A stretch of 64,000 nt of DNA from Thelephora terrestris (GCA_015956445.1 WIUZ02000004.1:1302001-1366000), one strand, 5' to 3'. Positions 19,701 through 32,948 are shown, counted from the stretch's first letter. Numbers and translations are program-made. Notes: generated by a model from the sequence alone, not told the origin.

Positions 19701-22700
19701 CGCTTGCGAAAGAGAGGGCAGAGAAAGACCAACAGGCTCGCGAACAGTTGGAGAGGGTGAAGATGGGACTCCAGAACGAGAAGAGGAAGGTTGAAGAGGA
19801 ACTGGCCGCAGAGAGAGCCCTGAACTTGGACAAGGACAGCCAGCTGGAGAGAAGCAAGAAGAGGGAAAGCGAACTAGAAGATGATGTGCTGGCTCTGCAA
19901 GCGGATCTCGATACTCTGGACTCCCAACTCGATCGTGCCCTGCAACTACAAAAACAGAGCGAGGAACAGCACGAAACTCTGAAACAGGCCTTCGATCAAG
20001 CCGCGGAACACCTTGTACGCTTGGAACGCGAGCAACAGGAGTGGCAGGGTCGGGAGGCAGAATTCAACGAAGAACTTTCCAAGGCGCAGGCGCTCATCTA
20101 CCGCCTGGAACAAGACCGGGTCGAGCTCGAGAAGTTAAGCGAGGATCTCACGGACCTCGTTCGCCAGAGAGAGGACGACCTTGCGCGATTGAAGGACCGG
20201 TCTGAAGGCGCCGTCAAGGAACTTGAAGGCAAGCTTGCCTCCGAATCTCAAAGCAGGTCAGCCTACAATCCGGTTCTACGTGGTGCGTAGGGTTGGCTAA
20301 CAAAATATGCAGGGATCTCCAGAAGGGCAAGGTGGAGGGGCTTGAGGAAGACCTTCGTCGCGCTCGAGAACAGCTCACAGAGCTCGCTCGCACTGCCACG
20401 GATTATTCGAGGATCATTGAGGAGAAAGAAGCTGAGGTCAATCGCGTGCGCGGCGAACTCGAGACCACCAAGCGTGAACGTGCTCGCCTACAGAAACACG
20501 TCACGGAGCTCGAAGGAGACCTCGAAACTCTATCTCTCGAAATTGACGATTCAAAACAAACTAGGGAACGTGACCTTGCGGCGCAATCGAAGCTGCAGAA
20601 AGAGTTGGATCAACTCCGTGTCCTCCTCCAGGCCAAAACAAGCGAAGAGACCAAACGAACCGAGGTAGAGAGACGTAAGGAAGCAGAGCTGGTCAGCCTA
20701 CGCTCAGAGGTCTCCAAACTTCAACGTGACATTGCCGATGTCCGCTCCTCCGCGTCTGAAGCACAGAACAAGCTCAAGGTAGACCTTGACACGATAAACC
20801 GCGAGCACAAGTCTCTGCAGCATACGTACGACTCATTACTGGAGCGAGAGCGGGCAGCATCATCGAAGCTCAAGGAAGTCACTGCGAGTCTCTCTGCAGC
20901 AGAGAAGATGAAACGATCACTCGAGTCTGACCTTCAATCCGTACGCTCACGCCAGAATGACATAGACTCAGAGCTTGCCGAGGTTCAGAGGGCCAAGGAG
21001 GTTTGCGATTTCACCTCGAATGCCGATCCGTTGGCTAATAATTCACCAGGTTTTGGAGCGTCAAATTGCAACCAACCAGGCGAAACTTGCTGATTACGAA
21101 GATACTTTCATCCAACTCGAGAGGGACAAAGCAGCTTCTGAGCGTCACCTGGAGTCGGTCCGCGAACAGCTCAAGTCTGAGACCACGAAACGCACCGAAT
21201 CAGAAAGGCTGAGCACCACGAGGAAACAAGAAATTGTGACCTTGAAAGATCGCAATATCAAGCTCGATCGGGATCTCAACAAGGCTCTTACCGACATCAA
21301 AAACCTGGAATGGCAAAACAAGCAATTGGAATCCAAGCAGGACAAGACTATCGTGGAGCACGTACATGTTCTTGAGGAAGCCAAACGTGTCACCGATCGA
21401 CAACTCGCCGACGCTCATCTCGAGTTGCAGAAGAACGCAACATATATCAACTCGCTCGAGAAGACTAAGACAAGGTTGAGTCGTGAGATCGAAGACTACG
21501 CCAGGCAAACTGAGCAAGAGGGGGCCGAGATCAGCAAGAAGGAGAAGGCTATTCGATTGCAAGAGCAAAAGGTTACGCAGGCCCTCGCGGAGGCAGAAAA
21601 GGAGCGGAAGAGCAGGGAGGCTAGCGAGATGCGTATCAAGCGATTGCAGGCGGACCTTCAGAACTCGCAGAGACAAATCACCGACGTCACTCAACAAATG
21701 ATGGCTATTCAACGTTCGAAGGATAACCTCGATACGGAACTCGCTCGGCTGGCTGATTCCACAGAAAGTACTTCGATGGCCAAGATGCAACGGCAGTACG
21801 AGGCCAAGATCTCTCAGCTCGAATCGCAACTTGAGGATGCGGAGTGGTCGAAGACTACGGCGGCGAGGATAAAAGAGCAAATCGACCGACAACACGCCGA
21901 AATTCGTCGTCTGATCATGACGGGTGGGCCCAAGGATGAGTCGTTCCGCACACGGCTTCTCAAGGAACTGCAGCTGGCTGACGAGGAAATGGAGCGAGAA
22001 TTCGCAGCCCATGGCCAGATCCGGGATACAGGTGGGCGGTCGCTGGCGAATGTCTCACCCCAGAAGCGCTCCCCTCAGGCGAACGGCTCCTCCCGCAGCC
22101 GCAGAGAGTCTCTTCCTGAGCCGCCCAAACCCTCAGACGCACAAGCGGCCACTTTACGAAAGCAACTGCAAGTCCTTGATTTACGTATGGTTGCCTCAGA
22201 TAGGGTGCGGGAGCATCTGGAGAATTCACTCAACGAACTCAATGCGGAACTCGACAAGAGCGACGTGTCTATCCATTCGTTGGAACAGTACAAGGTCAAG
22301 ATGGCTCGCGAAAACAAGCGGCTCGTGGAATTACTGGAAGACGAAAGGGAGGCCCGCAGGGTTGCGGAAGCTGCTCAGATGGGTGGAGACAAGGAATTGT
22401 GGAACAAGTTTCAGAGTACGATCGATGGAGAACGAGAAAGCTACGCCCGCCTGGAGGAATCCAGAAAAGCCTTGGTAAGTCGCGTGTAACATTGGGTGCG
22501 CAGGTGGCGCCAACTTCTGCTCAGGTCGTACAACAACGTGCCGCACAATTGGAACTGGAAGATCAACGTCGTCAAGTCCAGGAGCTCTCAAAAGCCAAGA
22601 AGCAGTTAGAAACTGAGGTTTCGGAACTCCGCGACCGTCTCGAACTCGAGGTCATCACAAAGAACGAGGAAGCGAGTGAGTCACCGTGCAATTGCGAATG

Positions 22701-24553
22701 CGTAGGGGGTTCAAATTCCGTGACATGTTTCAAGGCTCCAAACGTCAGCTGCAAGCCAGGTTACAAGACCTGGAGATCTCTTCCACTGCTTCTACCACCG
22801 TTCATTCTGGTAGGTGTAGCAAACTGGCTCCGACAACCGAAGCTGACTATCCCAACAGAACTCCAGGAGGCCGTCAACAGCTACAAAGCAAAGGCAGAAT
22901 CATACCTTGCCAAGCTGGAGGAGGCTGAGATCGCGAGGGTCAAATCTGCTCGTGCAGAATCACTCGGTTCGATCGATTCCCACATGGACCTTGGAGGGTC
23001 GCTGACTTGGTTTGATAGCTCGACGGGCTCTTGCGGATGCACAGAAGGCACAGGACGAAATTGTCTCGGAAGCCAAGGGGCTTGAGGAGCGCTTGAAGAC
23101 ATCAGAAGAGCGTATTCGGGAATTAGAAGCTCGTCTAGAGGAAGAGGGCAGTGAGTCCGCTAACTCCGAGATCCTCCGTCAGCGCTTGGCAGAGAGCATG
23201 GAAGACGAGCGCAAGCAGCATGCTCAGGACCTCGCGGACAGAGACTTCGCCGCAGATCAAACCCGCAAGAAGTACCAGGCTGAATTAGCCCAGCTCAGCG
23301 AAGGTATGTTCATTTGACTAATTGTTCATCCCACGCTGACTTCTTGTTATAGAGTTGCAATCTCAGCGGGAGAATATGAGCCGCCTCCGAGAAGAGAAAC
23401 GTAAACTTTCCTCCCAGGTTGATGAACTCCAGTTGCGTTATGATGACGAGGTCTTCAACGGTGGCGCCTGGAAGAAGGAAAAGGAACGCTTGGAGACGAA
23501 GATCGCGGATTTGGGCAAGGCCTACGAGTCAGCAACTGGCGCGCAAGCAGAACAACAAGCTCAAATCGTTGCTTTGCACTCACAAGTCAGGGAACTCCGA
23601 AGCGTGCTCAACGACGCAGAAGCAGATAGGACTCTTCTCCAGAAAGCTCGACGGGCGTTGCAGGCGGAACTGGATACCATCAAACACGACGGCGTCGACT
23701 CTGGAACGTCTGGAACGGAGTTGCAGAAGGTTATACTGCAAAAGCAAGACCTTGAGAGGAGCCTCGAAGAACAGCAGGATCGTGCTAAGATGGCATCTGA
23801 TAGGATGAAGAAGGCAGAAGGATTCGCATCTGAATGTCAAATGGAACTCGGAAAGATCCGGGTTGAGAATTCGGAGCTCGATAAGCTCAACGTATGTTCC
23901 TCGTTCACCCCAATTTTAAATAATGTGTCTAACGCTCTCTTTCGGCAGGCGAGCCTCGATAAGCAGATCAAAGAACTAAACCTCAAGATCGTGGATCTCG
24001 AGACCAAGACCTTGTCTCTCAATTCTTCCAGGCCATCGAACGTCAACAAGCGGCTGGAAACACGAATCGAAGAGTTGCAGAGCCAGCTGAATCGGGCTGT
24101 CAAGGACAATTCGGGGCTGAAGACGGCGGACAAAAGTGCTCGGGATGCATCGATGCAGCTACAAGAGAGCGAGAGGCAACGATCGAGGTTTGAGGAGGAA
24201 GCGAAATCGTATGAGACCCGGATCCAGGCAATGCGAAAATCGATGGATGAAATGGTAGGTGACGTTTTCAAAGTCCTGTTTCCTGGCTTGACTTTTCCGA
24301 CTTTGCTATTAAGCAAACGGCCGAGAACGAGCTCCAGCTTGCCAAGCGCCGGGCAGAACGCGAAGCGGCTGACTTCAAGCAGAAAGCCTTGAAGTACGAA
24401 CCACTTTCCTTTCATCGGACGAGAGTCCCTTTCTGACTTGAATTTCCATCTCTTCCTCACTCTAGTCTCCAGAGAGAAGTGGAGCGCCTACGGAGCCGGT
24501 TAGAACGACCTTCTTCCGTGAACAACACTCCCAGAAAACAGCCCTACAACTGA
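16755..24553 (+). CDS. Class II myosin heavy chain
   Basis: Conventional myosin II drives the actomyosin ring at septation. Sixteen exons (16755-16922, 16975-17118, 17168-17352, 17403-17905, 17953-19589, 19637-20256, 20313-21000, 21050-22474, 22525-22675, 22735-22809, 22859-22966, 23019-23303, 23353-23891, 23949-24254, 24314-24393, 24466-24553) sum to 2333 residues. The N-terminal SH3-like segment reads [13 protein letters not shown]. The motor has [19 protein letters not shown], the P-loop [10 protein letters not shown] (about residue 166), [19 protein letters not shown] and the actin-binding [15 protein letters not shown]. An IQ-like helix (RTIQRNARV) precedes a heptad-rich coiled-coil tail from about residue 880 to the end. 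A Ser/Pro/His-rich insertion of about 60 residues follows [10 protein letters not shown], at loop 1. Tail length fits filament-forming myosin II rather than class V or I. Confidence 0.96.
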
Positions 24554-26482
24554 TCCATTGACCAACCTTCTTTCACGATTCCGCCGTTGTCCCCTTATCT
24601 CCCTTTCACGCTGACGGTGTCCTATCACGGACCCTTGCCCTCTGCGTAAGGTTATTGTGTCGGCTTCATATACGTTCTCTTGTCTCTTCCCATCTATCCC
24701 CACGTTTCCGGGTGTCCGGAGCGCATACTCACCAGTGTCGAACTCTCCGCCACAGCACACATGGTGTACGTTGCAATGACCTTGCCATGCATATATCGGA
24801 CGATACAAGCACAGTGCTGTTGGGGGTTACCCTTCCCCGATCATCAGACACACTCTCCCCTCTCCTCTTCCTCCCGTCATGCTCATGTTCTCTTGATTTG
24901 TGTATGTCACGATTAGTCACGACTCCCTATATCCTCGCCTTTTCATCTCGGGATATCCGCTACATTTTCTTGCTCGTCATTACCTGTTTCCGATCTGCTA
25001 TATTCCTCCTTTGTCTCTGACTGTATTGCTATAACACGCCGAAGAATGACTTGTAGCGCACACCGCACACATCCACGCATATATCACCCGCATTTAGGGA
25101 AGCCCCAAGCTGTGTCGTAAAATAATGCCACGCGCTCATTCAGAAGGCCATTGCGGTTCTGCGTGGCACAGGGAAATGATTTCGCTGAGCTAGCGTCGAG
25201 TATGCCCATGGAATCAATTGTACGTCGATGAAGCGGTGATCGTGACGTCTACTATGAACGGCGTACGCGGAATGTATTTATCCTCGGCCTGAAGGGTCTT
25301 ATCTCTCCGTTGATTTCATTGGTGGCAACGAGGAGCGACGCGTCCCTGGGGCCGGGACCCCTGCCACTCCAGTCGTCGGGAATTATCGTAATTCCCAGAG
25401 GAACGCCGACGCTTACATACCTATAAAAGCATGGAAGGGACACGAAACTCAGAGGACCCAGCACGCCGTTGCCTGGGAAATCGGGATGGTTGGCAGGCGA
25501 GGGTCGCCATAGCGTACAGCGGCCACGGCGTATATCACCACCTCCCGAACTCCTTTGTTTTACCATCCCTCACGCCCTCCTGAAGCAAAGTGTCCACCGG
25601 GTGATTTTACGCCCTAGAATGCCCTTGTTTTATAGCTGGATTAGGTCAAATTTCTTCACATTCTCTGTGTTAGTTTACTACTGAAAAATATTTGGTAATA
25701 TCTGCGGGAGAATTTCTGGAAAGTAGTAAAATATTCAGGTGCGGCCCGGGTACATTGTGATCGGAACCAGCTGATTGGCTCACAAAGCGGGATAAAAATT
25801 TTCAGAGAATCTGCAAAATATTTCCAGCCATAATCCGTGCGAAGTCAAATGTTTTGTGTGTTTCTCAAACTGAAAACTGCAAAGTGGAAATAAGCGGGGG
25901 ATATTCCGCCGTTGCCCACTGTGTCGTGAGGTTCTGCGAATCGGCTCAGGGACTTTGAAAGGCAAGCGCGGCCACCGTTTGTTCCCAAATCCAGCGTGGA
26001 TCATCAATGTGCTCACCATTCAATCGGAGTCAGCAATATATCGGCGAGTTAGGCCGGAGTAACCGAAGTGTCTCTGGATTACGATACATAACTAGGAAAG
26101 GGGTCGCTGTAGACGCCAAGGGCAACAGATGTGGAGCGATTGTGTGTCAAGAGGTCCTTGGATGAGAGTTGAATAGTCTACGTAAAGTGTGGGAGCGTGG
26201 GGACAAGCAAAGAGGCCGGACGCCGCTAGAAGGACGTTATCGTGATGAGTACAATAATAACACACATGTCAAGGGTGTTACGGTGGGATTGGAAAAGGGG
26301 GGGAGGGTACCGAAGAGTCCGGGTTGAGTAAACATAAAGGGCATGAGAGGAAACGTGTTCTAGGTAGATAAACGGAAATAGAGATGTACTTGGACCAGAA
26401 TAGATAGACGCGAGCGATAGGGAACCGTGATGTACAAATACCAGCACAGTCCAGGAGGTGGTGTATGCGCAAAGGGGCGGTC
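24554..26482. other. Large convergent intergenic region, about 1.9 kb
   Basis: It lies between the ends of the myosin and GH16 genes, and no ORF is supported. It opens with a pyrimidine-rich 3' flank. An AT-rich patch with TACTAC...GTAGTA inverted words lies near 25676-25735. A TATAAAAG word near 25422 precedes an ATG opening a 51-codon frame, which I do not consider a gene. The length is unusual here, where most convergent gaps are under 200 nt. Confidence 0.5.
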
Positions 26483-29165
26483 TCAGCATCCCCCGAGTTG
26501 CCACATCTTGACAGATTCACTAGTGAAAATAGCATCAGTTCCAGATCAAGGATCGTCGGTAATGTGATCTGCTCAGCCACCAGCTCTGTAGGTGGCGGTG
26601 CAAAAAAGGGCTTGGCTTTTGGAAAACTTACATCCGGAATGCACGCTGGTTAACATCGCTGGGCCACGTGCTCGCCCAGGTATTTTGTGCCATCGCGAAG
26701 TCGTACTTTGCGGCTGCAACACAAAGGGGGTCAGGACGGGAAACCTAGAAAATGGTGGGCTGCGAAACTTACTTTCCGAGTTGTCGTACCATGGCTTATT
26801 GCCAACCCCATCCGGGAACCATCCGCTGGTGCCACCGGCGGACAGATTTATGATCAAGTAGAATTCTGCCGTCAATGAATGATGGAGAGGGAGAAGAGGA
26901 TGGCAGGGTCAGCCATGTGCAAACAGACACCCTGTCGAGGAGGTCGCTTACGTTGATCAAATGGTGAGGAAGTAGTATTGTAGATCTGATTAACCACAAC
27001 CTCTGTGCTCCCATTCTGCGCGACCTTTGGAAATTTGCCTCGGTCCCTGGATAGTTCAAGAGCAAAGTGAGTTCAGCATTCGGGAAAAACTCCAACGAGT
27101 AGGCGTGTTGAACCGACGGGAACCCAGTTGGAGAAGAGACGAAGGTATACACCCGAATCGGATGAGGACTTACCAGAAACTATTCCCTTTTCCAGTAACG
27201 GTGAGGTCGAGCATCGCGTTAATCCTGTTGTCGACCGACACGCGGAGCCACTTGTCGGTCCACTCGAGTGTGTAGGTGTGGAAAGCCTCATCATATCCAA
27301 CGCGCTTCGTGCTCTGCCAGCCATAGATCTTCGCCAACACTGCTGTGAAGGGGCCGTAGTTGAGCGAAGAACGAACAAAGTTCAGACCCTGCCCCGGGTA
27401 CTGGATGCCGTTGCCCCGGGCCTCCATGATCTAGTAGTGTGTAGTGGGAACCAGATGATCAGCACGAATGAATAGATAGGAGAGTTAAGGGTCACATCAC
27501 CCGCATAACCGAAGAGCGGGGTGATGGTGGGAGTGGAGTGGGGAAGAAGGAAACTCACGTCGATTTCGCCACTTGCGGGCCAGTCGCCGTACACACTATC
27601 CACTGGGAGCATCCATACGGCTGGCCACAACCAATCGCTGGGGGTAGACATCAGAGGGAACCATTGGGCAGTTAGATTACAGAGGATACACACCCTCTCG
27701 GCAATTTTGCCTTGACTTCCACCTTGCCGTAGCGGATGCTATAAGAATTCTTGGTGCTGATCCGCGCACTCTGTACAGGGGGTATGACGATTTTTTGCGT
27801 GGGATCGGAAGTGACGGAGCATGATGATGACGTCGACGTCGTCGAGTTGGTGCATCCCTAGCAACACGCGGCGTTGTGTTACGAGAGGGGAACGGTAGGG
27901 GTAACAGGGACGTACATCAAGGGTGTAGGTACCGCCATTGAAGATCGCGTCGTTTCCGATCTCGTCAGAGGTGAGTGTAGGGCTAATATATAATTGACCG
28001 TTCTGTACGAAAATATTCTTGTCGAGTGTGGTTGTCATTTCAAATTCGTCGTTGCTGATCGGAGGAAATAAGCGAGAGGCCGTGACGTTAGAGGTCAGGC
28101 TTACCCGAAACCGTTGAGCTCGACGTCGGGGGTCCAATTGTTGGTCAAGTCGAGAGAGTCGAAATTTTCGATAAAGACGGGACAGAGTTGGCTGCCGTTT
28201 ATGACGTGGATGGATGTGTAATCAAAGTAGACTTTCAAGGCACCAAGACCGAGACCAAGGAACCACATACTGACAGTTACCCACCAGGAGAGTCGAGAAC
28301 GATCGCCCTTTTGAGCTCTGAGCCAAGGCTTATCCTGGTCAGTCAGTTTCTCAGGCAACATGGTGGAGGGAATTGGGGGCCTGGATTTTCTAACAACACC
28401 AAGTTGGGAAATGGAGGCAGTGGGAGTACCATAGAGGGGTTGTACCGGAGGCGACCAGATGGTGGACGAAGGGCGAGAGGCGGGAGAAAGGAATGGAGAC
28501 CTGAAGTTGGGGACAGAGTTTGTCCTGGGGAGCTGATGGGAGCCTTGAGCAAGATTTCCGGCAACACTGTTCCTGTATGTGTGAGAACTCGTGGAAGCGG
28601 GGGAAGGAGGGGTTCCTGGGGGTGGACCCATGAAAGGAGCGTACGGAGAGGGTAATGCATCGTTGCCTCTGAAACCCTGGGCAGAAGTGGGACGTTCACG
28701 CACGGAGGAATCTACAGAATTCCTGCCCAGGGATCGAGGAGGGAGAGGGTCAGGGTTTCCAGGGTGGGATTGGAAAGGGAAACTGAAGGAGGATGGAGGG
28801 GGGCGACGCATGAAGATCATTGGGGTGGGGTCAATGGGAACCTCCCGAATGTCTTGGGAAAAGGAACGGCCACGGAGCCTGGTCTGGCTTGTGGGACTTC
28901 GGAGAGGAGGAGGAGGTTGTGGGAGGGACATGGGGATGGTGGTGGGGGAGGAACGTTCACGATCATAATTATCTGAGTTTTCAGAAATTCCGTAAGACGT
29001 GATGGACGACCACGATGAACGGTGTTCAGCAGTTGCCATGAAACGCGGCCGAGGCGGAGCCAGGCAGGCGGGATCGTCCGCAGAAGACTCATGTGAGCTA
29101 GACACGTCCTCGCCCGAGAGGAGATGAAAGTCGTCCGCGTTTGTCTGCTGGCGAAGTTTGGACAT
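26483..29165 (-). CDS. GH16 beta-glucan synthesis-associated protein (Skn1/Kre6 family)
   Basis: Kre6/Skn1 proteins are type II membrane proteins of the secretory pathway needed for beta-1,6-glucan in the wall. Nine exons (29165-28105, 28054-27916, 27857-27694, 27637-27559, 27430-27174, 27046-26952, 26865-26773, 26713-26632, 26519-26483) give 668 residues. A Pro/Ser-rich cytosolic region of about 290 residues precedes one membrane segment (LSWWVTVSMWFLGLGLGAL, about 291-311). The lumenal GH16 domain has LPRGDWLWPAVWMLP, catalytic GEIDIMEARG (about 478-487), YTLEWTDKWLRVSVDN, FYLIINLSAGGTSGWFPDGV and the ending FRIESVKMWQLGGC. An intron of 128 nt splits the catalytic motif between GEID and IMEA, and three other introns (86-127 nt) are also long for this window. 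It is divergent from the GT2 gene. Confidence 0.95.
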
Positions 29166-29766
29166 TTCGCAGTGAGAGAGCAGGAACTGCTGAGGTGGTT
29201 AAGAGAGCTAGAGAGGAATCCATGCAGAGAAGATAAGCAAAACATATTCCCGGCTTCCGGTGGCTGGTCGGAGAGAATGTGGTGCAAGAGCGGCAAGAGC
29301 CGAGATAAAGAAGTGAGTTCTGATGTCGATTGACATGTCGTTTGGCAACACGCCTACTCCTCGTGCCTCCTGTCTCAGTTTTCATGAACTCCTCCGATGC
29401 GTCAATTCCTTCCGACTCGCTTGCTAAACGGCCACTTTCACTTAACCGTGGTCACGGCCACCCATCAAAAAAGTGCCTAAAAACCCGCCTATCCTTTTTT
29501 CGTTATCACCATCCCAGACGTCATCACAAACTGGGAAGAGTGAATGACCGGGAGGAAGGACCCCAGCAACCTGCTTCTCGGTAATTTCTTCAGCGTCTCT
29601 TTTCCGCCAGATACTATGGACGATACCCACACCCTCGGTCTTTTTCTACGTGACCCGATTCATTTCCGCTCCCACACCCTCTCCTAACTCTGTCCGCCAT
29701 TTAACTGCCCCGCAGAGGCCTCAGCTTCGACATCCAGTCCCCCAGCTGTTCTCACTGGCCACTCTC
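29166..29766. promoter_or_regulatory. Shared divergent promoter of GH16 and GT2 wall genes
   Basis: About 600 nt lie between the two start codons with no supported ORF. A pyrimidine-rich stretch precedes the GT2 start. Both flanking products are predicted membrane proteins of cell-wall polysaccharide synthesis, so shared regulation is possible; no specific factor site is claimed. Confidence 0.5.
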
Positions 29767-32700
29767 ATGGATTACGACAGATACGATGCCATCCTGCATC
29801 ACATCTTCAAGCAGACCCAGGGCGACGCCTGGTTCCGCCCAAATGAGGACTGTCTGCCCTGCGGTGTCGCTATCCGTGTCGGCGAAGCTGGAGAGTTTCG
29901 CGTTTTCCCCTACGAAAACATCGCCCTAGAGCCATTCGAGATGGCTGTCGCAGCCTTGAACCCTGCCGTGGCCGTCAAAGTTCGCTCTGCAGCCGTTCAC
30001 GCTACCCTTGCTGAAGCGTATGTCGGTCTCGATCACCGGACTTACCGCCCTCTCATCCGTTTATTCCTAGCGCGTCTGATGAGAGCAGCATATACGTCGA
30101 TTCCAACACCCGTATACAAGTCGTCGAAACCATGATGGACCTCCCCACCGCTGACAGGGAGCAACTCGCCGCATTCATCGTCCGTATCTCGTGCCACAAC
30201 TTTTCTCGAATAATACTTATTGTCCTTGCAGCGCGACGAACGTGTGTTGGTTGTCTGGGCCTTCTCCATCGAGACCATTATCCCCACATGTCATGATTTC
30301 GAGGATCGGCTCATCAAACTATTGTGGCGCACTCGTCCCCCAGTTCCCCCTACTGAAGTTCTAGGCACCCCTTCAAACTCTCTGTCTGGCCATTCTGCCC
30401 AAGCCACAAATCCCTTCCAGACACCTACTGCTTCTCGTTACAACTCCGTCTTTGGTTTCTTCCCTGCCACCCCAGGCCCCGGTCTTACCGATACCGTTAC
30501 GACACCCCGTTCCGGCGATCCCGAAAAGGCCTTCTTGGAAACCGAGACAAAAACCAAACGAACCTGGTATGGTAAGAGGTACACTGTCGATGTCGGCGTT
30601 GATCCAAATGCCCCAATCCCTCGTCCTACCGTGCTGTACGCTTGCGTATATAACGGCCTCGCTGCTGGACTCAGTCTATGTAAGTATCCTTCCCCCATAG
30701 GCAGTCAAAAAATTTCTAAACACAACCCCCAGTCTTCGTCTGTCACGGTGTTGGTTCGCTGCTCAAATCGTGGCTACTTGACGGCAATTACCTCCGCTTC
30801 GCTCTTGGCGCCGCAATCCCTGCCCTCTGGTGTATATCCCTCTTCTTCTCCCTTCAAATCATGCAAAACCTTACCATGATGATTGGTCCCATCGCCCATT
30901 ACCACACCAACTCCAAATATTACTCTGCGATCCCTCCCCGTCCGAATCCTACCGTCGATCGCGCCCTCCCTCACGTCACCATTCAAATGCCCGTCTACAA
31001 AGAGAGTTTAGAAGCCGTCTTGGCACCTTCCATTCAGTCTATCAAAAAGGCAATGAAGACCTACGCCCGCCAAGGTGGAACCTCCACCATCTTCATCAAC
31101 GACGATGGTCTCCAATCTCTCCGCCCCCACGAGCGTAGCGCCCGCATCGCGTATTACACAAACCACGGTATCGGCTGGGTTGCCCGTCCTCCTCACTCGG
31201 GCGAACCAGATGGCTTCAAGCGCGCTGGACGCTTCAAGAAGGCCAGCAACATGAATTACGCTCTCCAGCTTTCCATGATGCTCGAGAGACACCTCGGGAC
31301 CTTGATCAATCAGGAGAAGTCTGGCGCTCGTCTCACCCCGACCTTTCCATCCGGTAGATCCAAGTCTCACAGGTTCAGTCTGAGCACTAGCGATGGAGCA
31401 GAACACGGAGCGGAGAGCAACGAAAACGATGAGATGACATTGGAGGACCGGGCTTTGCTGATGGCGATCGACGAAGTTCACGAGGCTGCGGGTAAACGAG
31501 AAGGGTTTAAACCCTGGGCGGCCAACGGGCGGGCAATGCGAATCGGCGAGATCGTTCTCCTTGTTGATTCCGACACCGTGGTCCCCGAGGACTGTTTACG
31601 GGATGCCGCGAGGGAGATGGCAGAATCTCCGCAAGTCGCGATCATTCAGCACGAGTCTGGTGGGTGACTCTCTTGCGCTTAATTCCGATCGACCCGTGAA
31701 TAATGGTATCCAAACTCCCAGACGTAATGCAGATTGCCCATCACTACTTCGAGAACGGGCTCGCCTATTTCACTCGCAGGGTAAACAGGAGTATCTCCAT
31801 GGCCTGTGCGAACGGAGAGGTCGCCCCTTTCGTCGGACACAATGCGTACGTCACCCACCTGGTTTTCAACTCTCCTCATGACAACTAATGACATCCGGTC
31901 TCTTCAGTTTCTTGCGGTGGTCGGCTATTCAGGACTCTGCGTTCATGGATCCCGCTGACCAGAAGGAGAAGGTTTGGTCGGAGCATAACGTCTCGGAGGA
32001 TTTCGACATGGCGATGAGACTACAGGAGAAGGGTTACATCATCCGCTGGTCCACATATTCCAAAGGCGGATTCAAGGAGGGTGTCTCGCTCACGGTCGAC
32101 GACGAGCTGAATCGGTGGCAGAAGTATTCGTACGGTTGTTCTGAACTGCTGTTCAACCCTTTCTCCAAGTGGTTGACAAAGGGGCCCATCAACCGTGCCA
32201 TCCATCGCTTTGTTTGGTGCAGCGCGCCACTCCATTACAAGCTCGCGATCTTGGCGTACATGTTTTCCTATTGTGAGTTTTCCTTGGCTTTCTTTTCTCC
32301 TTTTGGTCTGATCGTTCCACAGACGGCATCGCTGCCTCGATCACGATCGGCATTTTGAACTACGTCCTTCTCGGACTCCAGTTTCCTGTCGACAACTTTT
32401 ACATGCACAGTTTTGAGGTCTGGCTGGCCACCACAGTCGTCTTCTTTGGATCGGGCACGATCGCGTTCACTCTTCTGGAATACCGGCTGGGACACAAGGA
32501 ACTCCTCTGGTCGTTCCTCGAGAACATCAAATGGGTTCCGTTCTTCTTTTTCTTCTTCGGAGGTCTCGCCATTCCCCTGAGCATCGCCATCTTTGCTCAT
32601 ATGCTTTCGTTGAACATCACCTGGAGTGCTACCGTCAAGGAGGTGCAGAAGAGTAATTTCTTCAAGGAAGTCCCGAGGATCCTGAAGAAGTTCTGGTTTT

Positions 32701-32948
32701 CTCTGACCGTTTCGTGGATAATCATTGCTGGCATGGTCATCCTGAGCACCCCGTTGGTCCCTTTCGGTTGGAGGGTGGATGCTACCGCTTGGGGTGTGAT
32801 TTTCCCCCTTGCAATCGCGGCTGGATGTCACATTCTCTTCCCAGTACGTTCCCCCGCGTATCAGCTTGGCAGGGTCGATGGGCTAATCTTTGTTTTTCTC
32901 ACGATGCAGATCGTTTTGAACCCATGGCTCATGATCTTCCAATATTAA
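29767..32948 (+). CDS. Membrane glycosyltransferase family 2 (chitin/cellulose synthase-like)
   Basis: GT2 polysaccharide synthases polymerise sugars from UDP donors and extrude the chain through their membrane bundle. Eight exons (29767-30017, 30071-30179, 30232-30679, 30733-31659, 31722-31845, 31908-32272, 32323-32843, 32910-32948) give 927 residues. A soluble N-terminal region (MDYDRYDAILHHIF onward) is followed by membrane segments around YNGLAAGLSL and LGAAIPALWCISLFFSLQ. The GT domain shows VTIQMPVYKES, the metal-binding LLVDSDT (about 546), NVSEDFDMAMRL (about 647-658) and the acceptor-site-like NRWQKYSYG. At least five hydrophobic helices end the protein. It lacks the exact QRRRW and EDRXL of canonical chitin synthases, so it is a related GT2 clade; the polymer made is uncertain. 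Confidence 0.88.

Noticed and set aside
21200-22012. Antisense ORF of 270 codons within the myosin tail
   Set aside because: It lies opposite heptad-rich coding sequence whose codon bias opens the antisense frame. Its Leu/Ser-rich product has no domain features.
25422-25590. Small gene after a TATAAAAG word (51-codon frame)
   Set aside because: Too short, no features, and in a noncoding convergent gap. A TATA-like word alone is not enough.
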